Below are positions 24,918 to 33,315 of a stretch of 64,000 nucleotides of DNA, piece by piece. How positions within the stretch are numbered: position 1 is the stretch's first letter; each line of letters starts with the position of its first letter. The stretch is taken from NCBI RefSeq assembly GCF_025165795.1, contig NZ_JAJAGO010000001.1:558001-622000 (forward strand), in the 5' to 3' direction. The translations under genes and the position numbers were made by a program. The notes under the pieces are model-generated. The model had not been told where the DNA came from. It ran no database searches and worked only from the letters and a program-made list of their open reading frames with translations. Origin of the DNA: Streptomyces gossypii (GTDB lineage: Bacteria; Actinomycetota; Actinomycetes; Streptomycetales; Streptomycetaceae).

Positions 24918-25247
24918 GCGGCCTCCCCGCATTGCCGGTCGGGACGCGGCACAGTGGCGTACTGCGCACAGCCGCCGTGCACGTCCCAGCCGGTGCGGAC
25001 GGACGAGGGGCAGGTTTCCCCCACGCCGGAGGCAATGGCATCACGTCCCGCAGGTCCAACGCAGCCAGGGAACCCCCACCCGAGCGGCGGACCGACCGCC
25101 TCGTGACCGGGAGCGACGCGCGCATCGTGCCGGGGAGCCCGGCGTTCCTGTGCGTCATCCCCCTCGGCTCCCTCGGCCTCCCCCCTCCCCCCTGCATCTG
25201 ACAGCTAGGTGTGTTGTCCGGGAGACGTGCAACGGGCGGTGCTGCGG
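24918..25247. other. Intergenic region, nothing recognised
   Basis: This is a 330-bp gap between thiI and the CopZ-like gene (convergent). No hairpin, repeat or coding frame that I can support was found. Confidence 0.4.
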
Positions 25248-25562
25248 TCAGTCGGCCCGGCCCCGGAACCCGTATCCGGCGTCGTCGAGTACAGCGGCGA
25301 TCGCCGCCTCGTCGGGCCCGCCTTCGGAGGTGACGGTCATCCGCCCGGTGGAGGTGTCGACGTCGACACCGCTGACGCCGTCGAGCTCGCCGACCACCTT
25401 GGTCACGACGCCCTTGCAGTGGTCGCTGTGGACGCCGGAGACCTTGAAGACGGTGTCGGTCGGCTCCGCGGCCCCGGAGTGGCAGCTGCCGTCGGTGGTG
25501 CAGCAGGACGAGGCCGTCGCTGCGGTCTCTTCGGTCGTCTCGGTCGTCGTCACATCGGACAT
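25248..25562 (-). CDS. CopZ-like heavy-metal-associated (HMA) domain protein, atypical
   Basis: This small protein (104 aa) has a C-terminal HMA ferredoxin-like fold (TVFKVSGVHSDHCKGVVTKV through AAIAAVLDDAGYGFRG). The usual metal site is GMTCxxC; here it reads GVHSDHCKG, keeping only the second cysteine and adding histidines. The N-terminal 30 residues instead carry CC and a third cysteine (SSCCTTDGSCHSG). Copper or another soft metal may be bound differently from CopZ. Several CsoR-like inverted repeats lie upstream (25606-25710), consistent with copper-responsive control. No copper-exporting ATPase gene is present within the window. Confidence 0.8.
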   Translation of the reverse strand: MSDVTTTETTEETAATASSCCTTDGSCHSGAAEPTDTVFKVSGVHSDHCKGVVTKVVGELDGVSGVDVDTSTGRMTVTSEGGPDEAAIAAVLDDAGYGFRGRAD

Positions 25563-26007
25563 GGGTTCCTCCTGGAAGAGACAAGGGCCAGGCGCTCAGC
25601 GGGTACCGGGGTAGGTACCCCGGAAGGCCGAATCACTTGCGCTCTTTATACCCCTCCCCCGTATACACCCGCAAGATTTCACGGTCAGCAAAAACACCCG
25701 CCAGGGGTATTTCCACCTGCGGTGACCGCGTAGTCGGCTACAGGGACGCTGCGGCAACGCAGCGGATGCGCGCCCGCCAGGGGGCGTCGTCCGGTGCGTG
25801 CGGTCCGCCGGTCCGCCGGTCCGCCGGTCGCCGCGGCCCAGGGCTCGGTCCTGCCGGTCCCGGAGGACGCAGGCCACATGCGCCGTCTGCGCCCAGCCCG
25901 CCGGCGCGAGCAGCCGCGACAGGGAGTCCGGAGGCGCGGCGGCCCGTACGCGGCCCTCTCGAGCCGCCGAAACCGCCGAGACCGCCGCGCGTGCCGCGTC
26001 CGCCGCG
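25563..26007. promoter_or_regulatory. Intergenic region with CsoR-like inverted repeats
   Basis: CCGGGGTA-GG-TACCCCGG (25606-25623, perfect arms), TATAC-N9-GTATA (25647-25665) and an ACACCC/GGGGTAT box (25694-25710) lie upstream of the CopZ-like gene. The rest (25711-26007) holds a GGTCCGCC triplet repeat (25802-25825) and no supported gene. Confidence 0.45.
25802..25825. repeat. Short tandem repeat (GGTCCGCC)x3
   Basis: Three perfect 8-bp units lie in non-coding DNA between the cobW-like gene and the CopZ-like gene. No role is evident. Confidence 0.7.
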
Positions 26008-27150
26008 TCAGAACGCGGGGTCGAGAAGAGAGTCGAAGGCGGCCGGGAGGCGCATCCAGGATTCACGCCCGGCCGCGTACTCCGCGTCCGTGAGCAGGCA
26101 GGAGTCGAGAAGCTGTGCCAGTGCTTCGCGGTCCAGGCCCGGCGAGGTGAAGACGAGGTGCTGGCAGCGGTCGCCGTGCTCCGGATCCCAGTCCAACGCG
26201 GCGGCTGCCCTGCGCACCGGCGGCACCATCTCCCAGGCGGCGTCCGGCAGCGAGGCCAGCCACGGGCCCGCGCTCTCCACACACAGTGCGCCGCCCGCCG
26301 CCTCCCAGGCGAGCAGCGTGTCCGGCCGGTCGGCGAGCCAGAAACGGCCCCGGCTGCGGGCGGCGCCGCAGCACAGCTCCTCCAGTGCCCGGTAGAGCCG
26401 TTCGGGGTGGAAGGGGCGGCGGTGGTGCCAGACGAGCGTGGCCACGCCCGCTTCGTCCGCCTCCTGCGGCAGCAGCGCGCAGGCCGGGTGCTGGGCGGCG
26501 GCGGCCGAGCCGACGTCGAAGCCCGCGAAGGCGGCCTCGGCGAGATCGCCTGAGCCGGCGGTCACCTGCCGTGCGGTGGGGTGGAGTTGGGCGAGGAGTG
26601 CGCGGTCCTCGTCGTCGGCCTCCTCGCTGTCGACAAGCGCGAGGACGGGCGCGTACTCGAGCTGGCGGGCCCAGGTGTCCCCGACCGTACGCTGATCGGT
26701 CGCTGCCGCCGCGAGCCCGGCCTCGGTCAGATCGTCGCCGTTGGCGAGGTAGGGGAGCACCAGTGCTGGGTCGACGGCGGTCAGTACGTTGCGCAGGTCG
26801 AGGACGTCGGCGCCGTGCGCGGCGATGACCTCGGCCATCGCCTTGGGTTCGACCGAGTCCCACAGTTCGACGACGGCCAGCCGGGGCGTGCCGTCGGCGG
26901 CCAGGCGTCGCAGTTCGGGTACCAGGTCCTCGCGCAGCGCGCAGCAGGCGCAGTCGTTGACCAGTGGTGCCGCGCCGGAGGTCAGGTGCCCGGAGGCGTT
27001 GCGGACCAGGCGCCGCACCGTGCCCCCGGCGGCGGTGGCCAGATCGTGGTGGAGGGCGACGCTGCCGGGCACGGCACGCAGCAGTTGGTCCACCACCTGT
27101 GTGCGTGCCGCGGAGTGGAGACCGGCGACGATCACCACGGGCAGCCTCAT
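26008..27150 (-). CDS. COG0523/CobW-family protein linked to zinc homeostasis
   Basis: This 380-aa protein keeps the family CxCC motif ([16 protein letters not shown]) and the C-terminal CobW_C domain ([20 protein letters not shown]). The Walker A region is degenerate ([13 protein letters not shown] in place of GxxGxGKT), a form also seen in the mycobacterial homologue next to rpmB2. COG0523 proteins next to C-minus ribosomal genes are believed to act as zinc metallochaperones under zinc starvation. It overlaps rpmE2 by 4 bp and is the last gene of the minus-strand rpmG-rpmE2-cobW operon, downstream of a Zur box. Confidence 0.87.
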   Translation of the reverse strand: MRLPVVIVAGLHSAARTQVVDQLLRAVPGSVALHHDLATAAGGTVRRLVRNASGHLTSGAAPLVNDCACCALREDLVPELRRLAADGTPRLAVVELWDSVEPKAMAEVIAAHGADVLDLRNVLTAVDPALVLPYLANGDDLTEAGLAAAATDQRTVGDTWARQLEYAPVLALVDSEEADDEDRALLAQLHPTARQVTAGSGDLAEAAFAGFDVGSAAAAQHPACALLPQEADEAGVATLVWHHRRPFHPERLYRALEELCCGAARSRGRFWLADRPDTLLAWEAAGGALCVESAGPWLASLPDAAWEMVPPVRRAAAALDWDPEHGDRCQHLVFTSPGLDREALAQLLDSCLLTDAEYAAGRESWMRLPAAFDSLLDPAF

Positions 27151-27401
27151 GCGCGGCCTCCCTTTCCGTAACGGCGCTCGAAGCGCTCCACGCGGCCTGC
27201 GGTGTCGAGCACGCGTGCGGTCCCGGTGTAGAAGGGGTGGCTCACGGAGGAGATCTCGACGTCGACGACGGGATAGGTGTTGCCGTCCTCCCACTCCACC
27301 GTCTTGTCGCTGGTGAGGGTGGAGCGGGTGAGGAAGGCGGAGCCGGCGGCCTTGTCGCGGAAGACGACGGGGCCGTAGGCGGGGTGGATGCCGGGCTTCA
27401 T
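27147..27401 (-). CDS. rpmE2: 50S ribosomal protein L31 type B (zinc-independent)
   Basis: This 84-aa L31 begins [14 protein letters not shown] and carries the type B segment [11 protein letters not shown]; it has no CxxC zinc motif. It replaces the zinc-containing L31 during zinc limitation and frees zinc. It is in an operon with rpmG (31 bp upstream) and the COG0523 gene (4-bp overlap). Confidence 0.95.
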   Translation of the reverse strand: MKPGIHPAYGPVVFRDKAAGSAFLTRSTLTSDKTVEWEDGNTYPVVDVEISSVSHPFYTGTARVLDTAGRVERFERRYGKGGRA

Positions 27402-27432
27402 GGCGGTGCCCTTCGGGACGGGAGGAGTGCGG

Positions 27433-27597
27433 TCAGCGTTCTTCGCGGAAGTCGACGTGCCTGCGGGCCTGCGGGTCGAACTTGCGCAGCACCAGGCGAT
27501 CGGGGTCGTTCCGCCGGTTCCTGCGGGTGACGTAGACGTAGCCGGTCCCCGCCGTGGAGCGGAGCTTGACGAGTGGGCGTAGTTCGTTGCGGGCCAT
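27433..27597 (-). CDS. rpmG: 50S ribosomal protein L33, C-minus paralog
   Basis: This 54-aa protein starts [20 protein letters not shown] and continues [20 protein letters not shown]. The cysteine pairs of the zinc-binding L33 are absent. It is the first gene of the minus-strand zinc-starvation operon; the Zur box starts 14 bp upstream of the ATG, where it would overlap the promoter. Confidence 0.95.
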   Translation of the reverse strand: MARNELRPLVKLRSTAGTGYVYVTRRNRRNDPDRLVLRKFDPQARRHVDFREER

Positions 27598-27610
27598 GGG
27601 CGCTAGTATA

Positions 27611-27625
27611 TGACAACGATTTTCA
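27611..27625. promoter_or_regulatory. Zur box
   Basis: TGACAACGATTTTCA is a near-palindrome closely matching the Streptomyces Zur operator form TGAAAAT-CATTTTCA. It lies between the divergent rpmG and rpmB genes and would repress both operons when zinc is sufficient. Confidence 0.8.
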
Positions 27626-27662
27626 TTACCGAAAGCACTCGGAGAGAGAGGCAGGTCACCCG

Positions 27663-27899
27663 TTGTCCGCCCACTGCCAGCTGACCGGCGCCCAGCCCCG
27701 GTTCGGAAACAGCATTTCCCACTCGCACCGGCGCACCTCCCGGCGCTTCGACCCCAACATCCAGCGCAAGCGCTACTGGCTGCCGAGCGAGGGCCGCCAC
27801 GTGCGCCTGACGCTGAGCACCAAGGCGATCAGAGCAATCGACACGATGGGCATCGAGGCGGCCGTGGCCCGCATCCGCGCGCGAGGGGTGAAGGTCTGA
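27663..27899 (+). CDS. rpmB: 50S ribosomal protein L28, C-minus paralog
   Basis: This 78-aa protein reads [20 protein letters not shown] at the start, then [20 protein letters not shown]. The zinc-binding CxxC pairs of primary L28 are missing. The start is TTG at 27663; upstream frames lie across the Zur box and so are not used. It is the first gene of the plus-strand half of the zinc-responsive locus, overlapping rpsN by 1 base (TGATG form). Confidence 0.93.
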   Translation: MSAHCQLTGAQPRFGNSISHSHRRTSRRFDPNIQRKRYWLPSEGRHVRLTLSTKAIRAIDTMGIEAAVARIRARGVKV

Positions 27900-28204
27900 T
27901 GGCGAAGAAGAGCAAGATCGCGCAGAACGAGAAGCGCAAGGCGACCGTCGAGCACCACGCCGCACGGCGGGCCGAGCTGAAGGAGATCATCCGGCGCCCG
28001 TCCACGCCGGACGCCGAACGCCTGGCCGCCGTGGCGGAGCTGCGCCGCCAGCCGCGAAACGCCAGCGCGACGCGCGTACGCAACCGGGACAGCGTGGACG
28101 GCCGCCCGCGCGGGCACCTGCGGCGGTTCGGGCTCTCCCGCATCCGCGTCCGGGAGCAGGCTCATGCCGGGTTCCTGCCGGGAGTCACCAAGTCCTCCTG
28201 GTAG
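27899..28204 (+). CDS. rpsN: 30S ribosomal protein S14, zinc-independent form
   Basis: This 101-aa S14 of the long, C-minus type starts [20 protein letters not shown] and ends in the conserved [19 protein letters not shown], with no CxxC-CxxC zinc ribbon. Its ATG overlaps the L28 stop. It is expected to be made under zinc limitation through Zur. A strong hairpin follows. Confidence 0.95.
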   Translation: MAKKSKIAQNEKRKATVEHHAARRAELKEIIRRPSTPDAERLAAVAELRRQPRNASATRVRNRDSVDGRPRGHLRRFGLSRIRVREQAHAGFLPGVTKSSW

Positions 28205-28235
28205 GCGGCACCCACGGGGGCAGCGCCGACCGGCG

Positions 28236-28277
28236 GCACCTGCGGCCCGCGCCCTTCGGGCTGCGGGCCGCAGGTGC
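28236..28277. terminator. Bidirectional hairpin terminator between rpsN and the GH95 gene
   Basis: Perfect 15-bp arms (GCACCTGCGGCCCGC and complement) flank a 12-nt loop between convergent genes. Confidence 0.75.
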
Positions 28278-28278
28278 G

Positions 28279-28308
28279 GTGCCTAGGTAAAGAGTGCCTA
28301 GGTAAAGA
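28279..28308. repeat. 15-bp tandem duplication at the GH95 3-prime end
   Basis: Two adjacent copies of GTGCCTAGGTAAAGA. The second copy contains the GH95 stop codon (TAG, minus strand) and the first duplicates it just downstream. Confidence 0.85.
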
Positions 28309-30661
28309 GGTACCGCTCCCCCGCCGTCGCCCGGAGCGTGGTCTCGCCGCCGGGCAGCAGCGTGCTGCGCAGGGTGAGTTCGCCCGTGCGGCTCGCGGTG
28401 AGGGCGATGCGGCTCGCCCGTCCGCCGCTCCAGGTGATGTCGAGGGTGACACCGCCGCGCGCCCGCAGCCCCCGCACCTCGCCCCGGGGCCATGCGCCGG
28501 GCAGCGCGGGCAGGATCTCGATCGGGCCGTGCTGGCTCTGCACCAGCATCTCCGCGATGCCCGCCGTGGCACCGAAGTTGCCGTCGATCTGGTACGGGGG
28601 GTGGGTGTCCCAGAGGTTCGGCAGCGTGGAGGCCCTGAGCTGCTCGGCGAGCATCGTGTGGGAGTGGTCCCCGTCGTGGAGCCGCGCCCAGAAGTTGATC
28701 TTCCACGCCTTGCTCCAGCCCGTGCCGCCGTCACCGCGTGCGGTGAGCGACACCCTGGCGGCCTCGGCCCACCGGTCGCCCGCCGCTATCTGGCGGCCGG
28801 GATGCAGGGCGAAGAGGTGCGACACATGGCGGTGCTCGTCTTCCTGGCTGTCCAGGTCGGCCTTCCACTCCTGCAACTGGCCCCAGGAGCCGACGCGCAG
28901 CCCCGGATCGAGCGCGTCCAGCGCGTCTTCGAGCCGGGTGCGGAAGCCGGGAGGTTCGCCCAGAGTCCGGGCGGCCTCCAGCGTGCTGGTGAGCAGATCA
29001 TGCACGATCTGCTGCGACATCGCCGCGCCCGCCGTGAAGTCACCGTGCTCGGGCGAGTAGCTGGGGGTGGCGACGAGCTTCCCGTCGCGCGGATCGGGGC
29101 GCAGGTTGTCCAGCCAGAATTCGGCGGCCTCCTTCATCACCGGGTAGGCGGTGGCACGCAGATAGCCGAGGGAGCCGCTGAAGCGGTAGTGCTCGTACAG
29201 CTGCCCGGTGATCCAGGCCGCGGCCTCCGGGAACCAGAAGGCGGTCGGCCAGTCGTGCACGCCGGTGAAGCCGTACGGATTGGTCTCGTTGTGCACCACC
29301 CAGCCCTTCGAACCGAACATCTTCCGCGCGGTGCGCCGGCCGGGCGCGCACAGCGTCTCGACGAAGCGGGCGTACGGCGCGGTGGTCTCGGCGAGGTTGG
29401 TGACCTCGGCGGGCCAGTAGTTCATCTGCAGGTTGATGTTGACGTGGTAGTCGGCGGACCACGCCGGGCCGGTGCTGTTGTTCCACACGCCCTGGAGGTT
29501 GGCGGGCAGCGAACCGGCACGCGACGAGGCGATCAGCAGATAGCGCCCGTACTGGAAGAAGAGTGCCTCCAGCGCCCGGTCGGCGGCGCTCGAACCGCCG
29601 GTGTATTGGGCGAGAAGCTGGTCGGTGGGCAGGTCGGGGAGCTGCTGGCCGATGTCCAGGGAGACCCGGTCGAAGAGTGCCCGGTGGTCGCTCTCGTGTT
29701 CGGCGCGCAGCTCCTCGTACGGCCGCCGGGCGGCGTCGTTGACGGCCCGGGTGACGGCGGCGTGCGGGTCGTCCCCTCGGTAGTCGGGATAGGTGTCGGC
29801 GTAGTCGGTGCCCGCCGCGAGGACGAACCAGGCACTGTCGGCGCCCCGCACGGTGAGGGTGCCGTCCGTCCGGGCCGTGACGCTGCCGCCGGCGGTACGC
29901 ACCTCGATCTGGGCCTCGAAGCGCAGCCCGTTGTCCTGGAGGGCACCCCGCACCGTGAGGCGGCTGCCGGAGGCCGTGGCCGTGAAGTCCTTACGGGGCG
30001 AGGTGTAGCGGAGGGTGAAGCCGACACTGCCCGGCTGGTCCGCCCGGAAACGTCCGGCGAGGACCCGGCCGGGATGGGAGGCGAAGAACTCCCGCTGGTG
30101 GGCGGTGCCCTGATGGGTGTAGGCGACGGTGGCGACGGCCGTGGCGAGGTCGAGACCGCGCCGGTAGGAGGGGTCGGGGGCGGTGGGTGCTGCGGGCACG
30201 TCCAGCACCAGGTCCCCGAAGACCTGGTAAGCCCCGTAGCCGCGCTTCGGCTGGCCCAGTTCACCGGCGACGGACTCCGGGGAGAGCGATCCGTCGGTCT
30301 CCAGCCGCCGCTGGACGGAGGCGAGGGCACCGGGGCGGGGAGAGGACCAGTCGCCGTGGTCGTAGCCTCCGGCGGCACCGGGCCCGCCGGTCCACAGCGT
30401 CTTCTCGTTGAAGACGAGCCGCTCGGAGGCGAGGGTGCCGTACACGCTCGCGCCGAGGGCCCCACCGCCCAGGGGGAGACTCTCGCGCTCCCAGTCGGCG
30501 GCGGGCCGCGTGTACCAGAGGGTCAGTTCCCCGGCTGCGGTGGCGGTGTCGCTGCTGGTGGCGGTGTCGGCGGCGGCAGCAGGCTGGGCTCCCAGTGCCA
30601 GCCCGCCCGTCACACCGAGCGCGGTCTTCATCGTCGTCCTTCGACTGATGTGCTGAGTCAT
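28298..30661 (-). CDS. Glycoside hydrolase family 95 alpha-L-fucosidase, secreted
   Basis: This 787-aa protein has a twin-arginine signal (ISRRTTMKTALGVTGG, cleavage near AAAAD), so it is exported folded. The mature protein matches GH95: an N-terminal beta domain (LWYTRPAADWERESLPLGGG, then FNEKTLWTGGP), the conserved helical-barrel segment YHVNINLQMNYWPAEVTNLA, and DGNFGATAGIAEMLVQSQHG near the C-terminus. GH95 enzymes release L-fucose from alpha-1,2 linkages (some act on L-galactose). It precedes the importer and oxidative fucose pathway genes in function and is downstream of the amidohydrolase in the same orientation. The ATG has a GAGGTGATC site. Confidence 0.93.
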   Translation of the reverse strand: MTQHISRRTTMKTALGVTGGLALGAQPAAAADTATSSDTATAAGELTLWYTRPAADWERESLPLGGGALGASVYGTLASERLVFNEKTLWTGGPGAAGGYDHGDWSSPRPGALASVQRRLETDGSLSPESVAGELGQPKRGYGAYQVFGDLVLDVPAAPTAPDPSYRRGLDLATAVATVAYTHQGTAHQREFFASHPGRVLAGRFRADQPGSVGFTLRYTSPRKDFTATASGSRLTVRGALQDNGLRFEAQIEVRTAGGSVTARTDGTLTVRGADSAWFVLAAGTDYADTYPDYRGDDPHAAVTRAVNDAARRPYEELRAEHESDHRALFDRVSLDIGQQLPDLPTDQLLAQYTGGSSAADRALEALFFQYGRYLLIASSRAGSLPANLQGVWNNSTGPAWSADYHVNINLQMNYWPAEVTNLAETTAPYARFVETLCAPGRRTARKMFGSKGWVVHNETNPYGFTGVHDWPTAFWFPEAAAWITGQLYEHYRFSGSLGYLRATAYPVMKEAAEFWLDNLRPDPRDGKLVATPSYSPEHGDFTAGAAMSQQIVHDLLTSTLEAARTLGEPPGFRTRLEDALDALDPGLRVGSWGQLQEWKADLDSQEDEHRHVSHLFALHPGRQIAAGDRWAEAARVSLTARGDGGTGWSKAWKINFWARLHDGDHSHTMLAEQLRASTLPNLWDTHPPYQIDGNFGATAGIAEMLVQSQHGPIEILPALPGAWPRGEVRGLRARGGVTLDITWSGGRASRIALTASRTGELTLRSTLLPGGETTLRATAGERYLFT

Positions 30662-30693
30662 GCCAGATCACCTCGAACGTCGGTGGTACGGCG

Positions 30694-30723
30694 GGTCGGG
30701 GTCGTGCAGGTCGGGGTCGTGCA
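30694..30723. repeat. 15-bp tandem duplication in the spacer before the GH95 gene
   Basis: Two perfect copies of GGTCGGGGTCGTGCA lie between the fuconolactonase stop and the GH95 start (minus-strand operon). Confidence 0.85.
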
Positions 30724-30725
30724 GG

Positions 30726-31568
30726 TCACAGGCCGTAGATCCTGGTCGCGGTCGCCGAGAAGACGGCCTCCCGCCCGCCCGTCCCCAGCCCCTCGGTGAG
30801 GGCCCACGCGGCCCCGACCACCTCCGGGTACGAGGCGGCGAGCAGGCATACGGGCCAGTCGGAGCCGAACATCACCCGGTCCGGGCCGAAGGCGCGCACG
30901 ACGGTGTCGGCGTACGGACGCAAATCCTCGATACTCCAGGTGTCCCAGGCCGCCTCGGTGACCAGCCCGGAGAGCTTGCACGCGGTGTTGGGGAGGGTGG
31001 CGAAGGCGCGGACGGCCCGCGCCCACGGTTCCAGCTCACCGGCGGCGACGGGCGGTTTGGCCAGATGGTCGAGCACGAAGGTGAGGGCGGGGACCGCCGC
31101 CGCGGCCTCGTAGGCGGCCCGCAGCTGGTGCGGCCGGATCACGAGGTCGTAGGCGAGCCCCGCCTCGGCGAGTGCGCGCAGCCCGCGCAGTACGTCGGGG
31201 CGGACGAGCCACTCCGGATCGGGCTCGTGCTGGACCTGGTGGCGGATGCCGGCGAGCTTCCCGCCGCCCGGCAGTTCGCGCAGCCCTTCGATGCGGTCGG
31301 CGATCTGGGGCGAGGCGAGGTCGGTCCAGCCGACCACGCCCGCCACCGCGCCGCCGCCCGCCGCCAGCCGGAGGAGTTCGGGGGTCTCCTCGGCGACAGT
31401 GACCGTCTGCACCACCACGGTCGCCCGCACGTGCGCCGCGCGCAGTTCCGGTGTGAGGTCTTCGAGGGTGAAGTTCCGCCGCAGCGGCGTGAGTTCGCGG
31501 CCGGTGATCCAAGCCTGATCGCGCACCGAGAGGTCCCAGAGGTGGTGGTGGGCATCGACGATCCGCAT
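30726..31568 (-). CDS. Amidohydrolase-family L-fucono-lactonase (predicted)
   Basis: This is a 280-aa metal-dependent TIM-barrel hydrolase of the amidohydrolase-2 family. The N-terminal metal motif is IVDAHHHLWDL, with LDHLAKPP in the middle and a C-terminal FGSDWPVCLL containing the catalytic aspartate. Close relatives hydrolyse L-fucono- or L-rhamnono-lactones. Its place between the aldo-keto reductase and the GH95 gene supports conversion of L-fucono-lactone to L-fuconate. It is 5 bp downstream of the AKR gene. Confidence 0.85.
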   Translation of the reverse strand: MRIVDAHHHLWDLSVRDQAWITGRELTPLRRNFTLEDLTPELRAAHVRATVVVQTVTVAEETPELLRLAAGGGAVAGVVGWTDLASPQIADRIEGLRELPGGGKLAGIRHQVQHEPDPEWLVRPDVLRGLRALAEAGLAYDLVIRPHQLRAAYEAAAAVPALTFVLDHLAKPPVAAGELEPWARAVRAFATLPNTACKLSGLVTEAAWDTWSIEDLRPYADTVVRAFGPDRVMFGSDWPVCLLAASYPEVVGAAWALTEGLGTGGREAVFSATATRIYGL

Positions 31569-31573
31569 CGGCC

Positions 31574-32560
31574 TCACCCTTCCCTGTCCGGCGTGGGGAC
31601 CCGGTCCGGCAGCAGGCCCTCGGCGCGCAGTTCGTCCCACAGCGCGGCCGGGACGGGGCGGCCCGGCGGCGCGGCGGCGTCCCGTACCTCCGCCGCCGAC
31701 CGGGCGCCGATCAGGACGCTCGCGACGGCCGGATGCCCGAAGGGGAACCGCAGCGCGGCGGCCCGCAGGCCGACCCCGTGCCGCTCGACGACCGCCTTGA
31801 CGCGCAGGGCCCGGTCCAGTACGGGAGGTGGCACCGGCGCGTAGTCGAAGGTCGCGCCCGGCCGCGGGTCCGCCAGCAGGCCGGAGTTGAAGACGCTGCC
31901 GACCACGACGCTGCGCCCGCGCGCGACCGCCTCCGGCAGCACGTCGTCCAACCCCTGCTGATCCAGCAGGGTGTAGCGGCCCGCCAGCAGCACGACGTCG
32001 ACATCGGTGTCGCGGAGGAAGCGGGCGAGCAGCGGCGACTGGTTCATGCCGACGCCGATGGCGCCCACCACGCCCTCCGCGCGCAGCCGTTCCAGCGCGG
32101 GGTAGGCCTCGTGGAGGGCCTGACGGGCGTGGTGATCGGGGTCGTGGAGATAGACGATGTCGACCCGGTCCAGGCCCAGCCGCTGAAGACTCTCCTGGAG
32201 GCTCCGGCGCACGCCGTCGGCGCTGAAGTCCCAGACGCGGCGGTGGGTGGCGGGCACCGCGAAGCCGTGGGCGAGGTCGTCGCCGCCGGGCCCGCCGGGC
32301 ACCAGCAGCCGTCCTGCCTTGGTGGAGAGGGTGAAGTCGGCGCGGGGCCGGTCGGCCAGGGCGGCGCCGAGCCGCCGCTCGGACAGGCCGAGCCCATAGT
32401 GGGGTGCCGTGTCGAAGTAGCGGATTCCGGCGTCCCAGGCGGCGTCCACGCAGTCGGCGGCCTGTGCGGAGCTGACGGAGGCGTAGAGGTTGCCGATCGA
32501 GGCGGCGCCGAGGGCCAGTCGGGTGACCCGGACCGTGCTGCGGCCGAGCGTGACCTTCAT
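31574..32560 (-). CDS. Aldo/keto reductase, predicted L-fucose dehydrogenase
   Basis: This is a 328-aa aldo-keto reductase. Catalytic tetrad positions are visible: Asp and Tyr in YFDTAPHYGLGLSERRLG, Lys in STKAGRLLVP, and His in IVYLHDPDHH. The family includes NAD(P)-dependent L-fucose and D-threo-aldose dehydrogenases, which oxidise the sugar to the lactone. It overlaps the upstream SDR gene by 4 bp. The role as first step of the oxidative fucose pathway is inferred from the neighbours. Confidence 0.85.
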   Translation of the reverse strand: MKVTLGRSTVRVTRLALGAASIGNLYASVSSAQAADCVDAAWDAGIRYFDTAPHYGLGLSERRLGAALADRPRADFTLSTKAGRLLVPGGPGGDDLAHGFAVPATHRRVWDFSADGVRRSLQESLQRLGLDRVDIVYLHDPDHHARQALHEAYPALERLRAEGVVGAIGVGMNQSPLLARFLRDTDVDVVLLAGRYTLLDQQGLDDVLPEAVARGRSVVVGSVFNSGLLADPRPGATFDYAPVPPPVLDRALRVKAVVERHGVGLRAAALRFPFGHPAVASVLIGARSAAEVRDAAAPPGRPVPAALWDELRAEGLLPDRVPTPDREG

Positions 32561-33315
32561 GACCGCTCCGGCCGGAGTCTCAGGCCCGCCATACCGCCGT
32601 CGACCGCGAGCGCGGTACCGGTGACCGACGCCGCACCCGGTCCCGCCAGATAGACGATCGCCGCCGCGACCTCCTCCGGGCTCACCAGGGCACCCGTCGG
32701 CTGGCGCGCGCTCAGCGCGGCACGTTCGGCCGCCGGATCGTCGGCAGCCTCCAACAGCCGCGCCACCCAGGGGGTGTCGACGGTGCCCGGCGTCACACAG
32801 TTCACCCGGATCCCTTCGCGGACGTGGTCCGCCGCCATCGCCAGAGTCAGCGAGAGCAGGGCTCCCTTGCTGGCGCTGTACAGGGCGCGCTGCGGCAGCC
32901 CGGCGGTGGCGGCGATCGAGCAGGTGTTGACGATCGCCGCGTGGGCGGATTCCCGCAGGTACGGCAGCGCCGCCCGGGTGGTGCGTACGGCACCGAGGAG
33001 GTTGACGTCCAGCACCCGGTGCCACTGGGCGTCGTCGTTGTCCTCGACGGTGCCCTGCGCCCCGATGCCCGCGTTGTTGACGAGGATGTCGAGGCCGCCG
33101 AGAGCCGCTGCGGCGTCCCGGACCGCCGTACGGACGGATGCGTCGTCGGCGACGTCGGCGCGGTAGGCGAGCAGCGGCGCCCGCACGGCGTCCGGCTCCA
33201 GATCGACTACGGCGACCCGGGCCCCGTACGCCGCCAGCGCCTCGGCGGTGGCCCGGCCGATCCCCGACGCACCGCCGGTGACCAGGGCCCTGAGACCCGT
33301 CATGCCCGGTGTCAT
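32557..33315 (-). CDS. Short-chain dehydrogenase, predicted 2-keto-3-deoxy-L-fuconate dehydrogenase
   Basis: This 252-aa classical SDR has the dinucleotide motif [25 protein letters not shown], and catalytic Ser/Tyr/Lys in [20 protein letters not shown]. It is coupled at both ends by ATGA overlaps to the fuconate dehydratase and the aldo-keto reductase. In oxidative fucose degradation such an SDR oxidises 2-keto-3-deoxy-L-fuconate to the 2,4-diketo acid. The alternative is an L-fucose dehydrogenase role with the AKR acting elsewhere. A second ATG at 33303 would remove four residues. Confidence 0.85.
   Translation of the reverse strand: MTPGMTGLRALVTGGASGIGRATAEALAAYGARVAVVDLEPDAVRAPLLAYRADVADDASVRTAVRDAAAALGGLDILVNNAGIGAQGTVEDNDDAQWHRVLDVNLLGAVRTTRAALPYLRESAHAAIVNTCSIAATAGLPQRALYSASKGALLSLTLAMAADHVREGIRVNCVTPGTVDTPWVARLLEAADDPAAERAALSARQPTGALVSPEEVAAAIVYLAGPGAASVTGTALAVDGGMAGLRLRPERS

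Noticed and set aside
22008..24932. 974-codon open frame on the minus strand
   Set aside because: It lies antisense to dnaK and thiI; its length follows from high third-position GC, and it has no recognisable domain.
28274..30799. 841-codon open frame on the plus strand
   Set aside because: It is antisense to the GH95 gene, with low-complexity Gly/Val/Arg composition typical of shadow frames.
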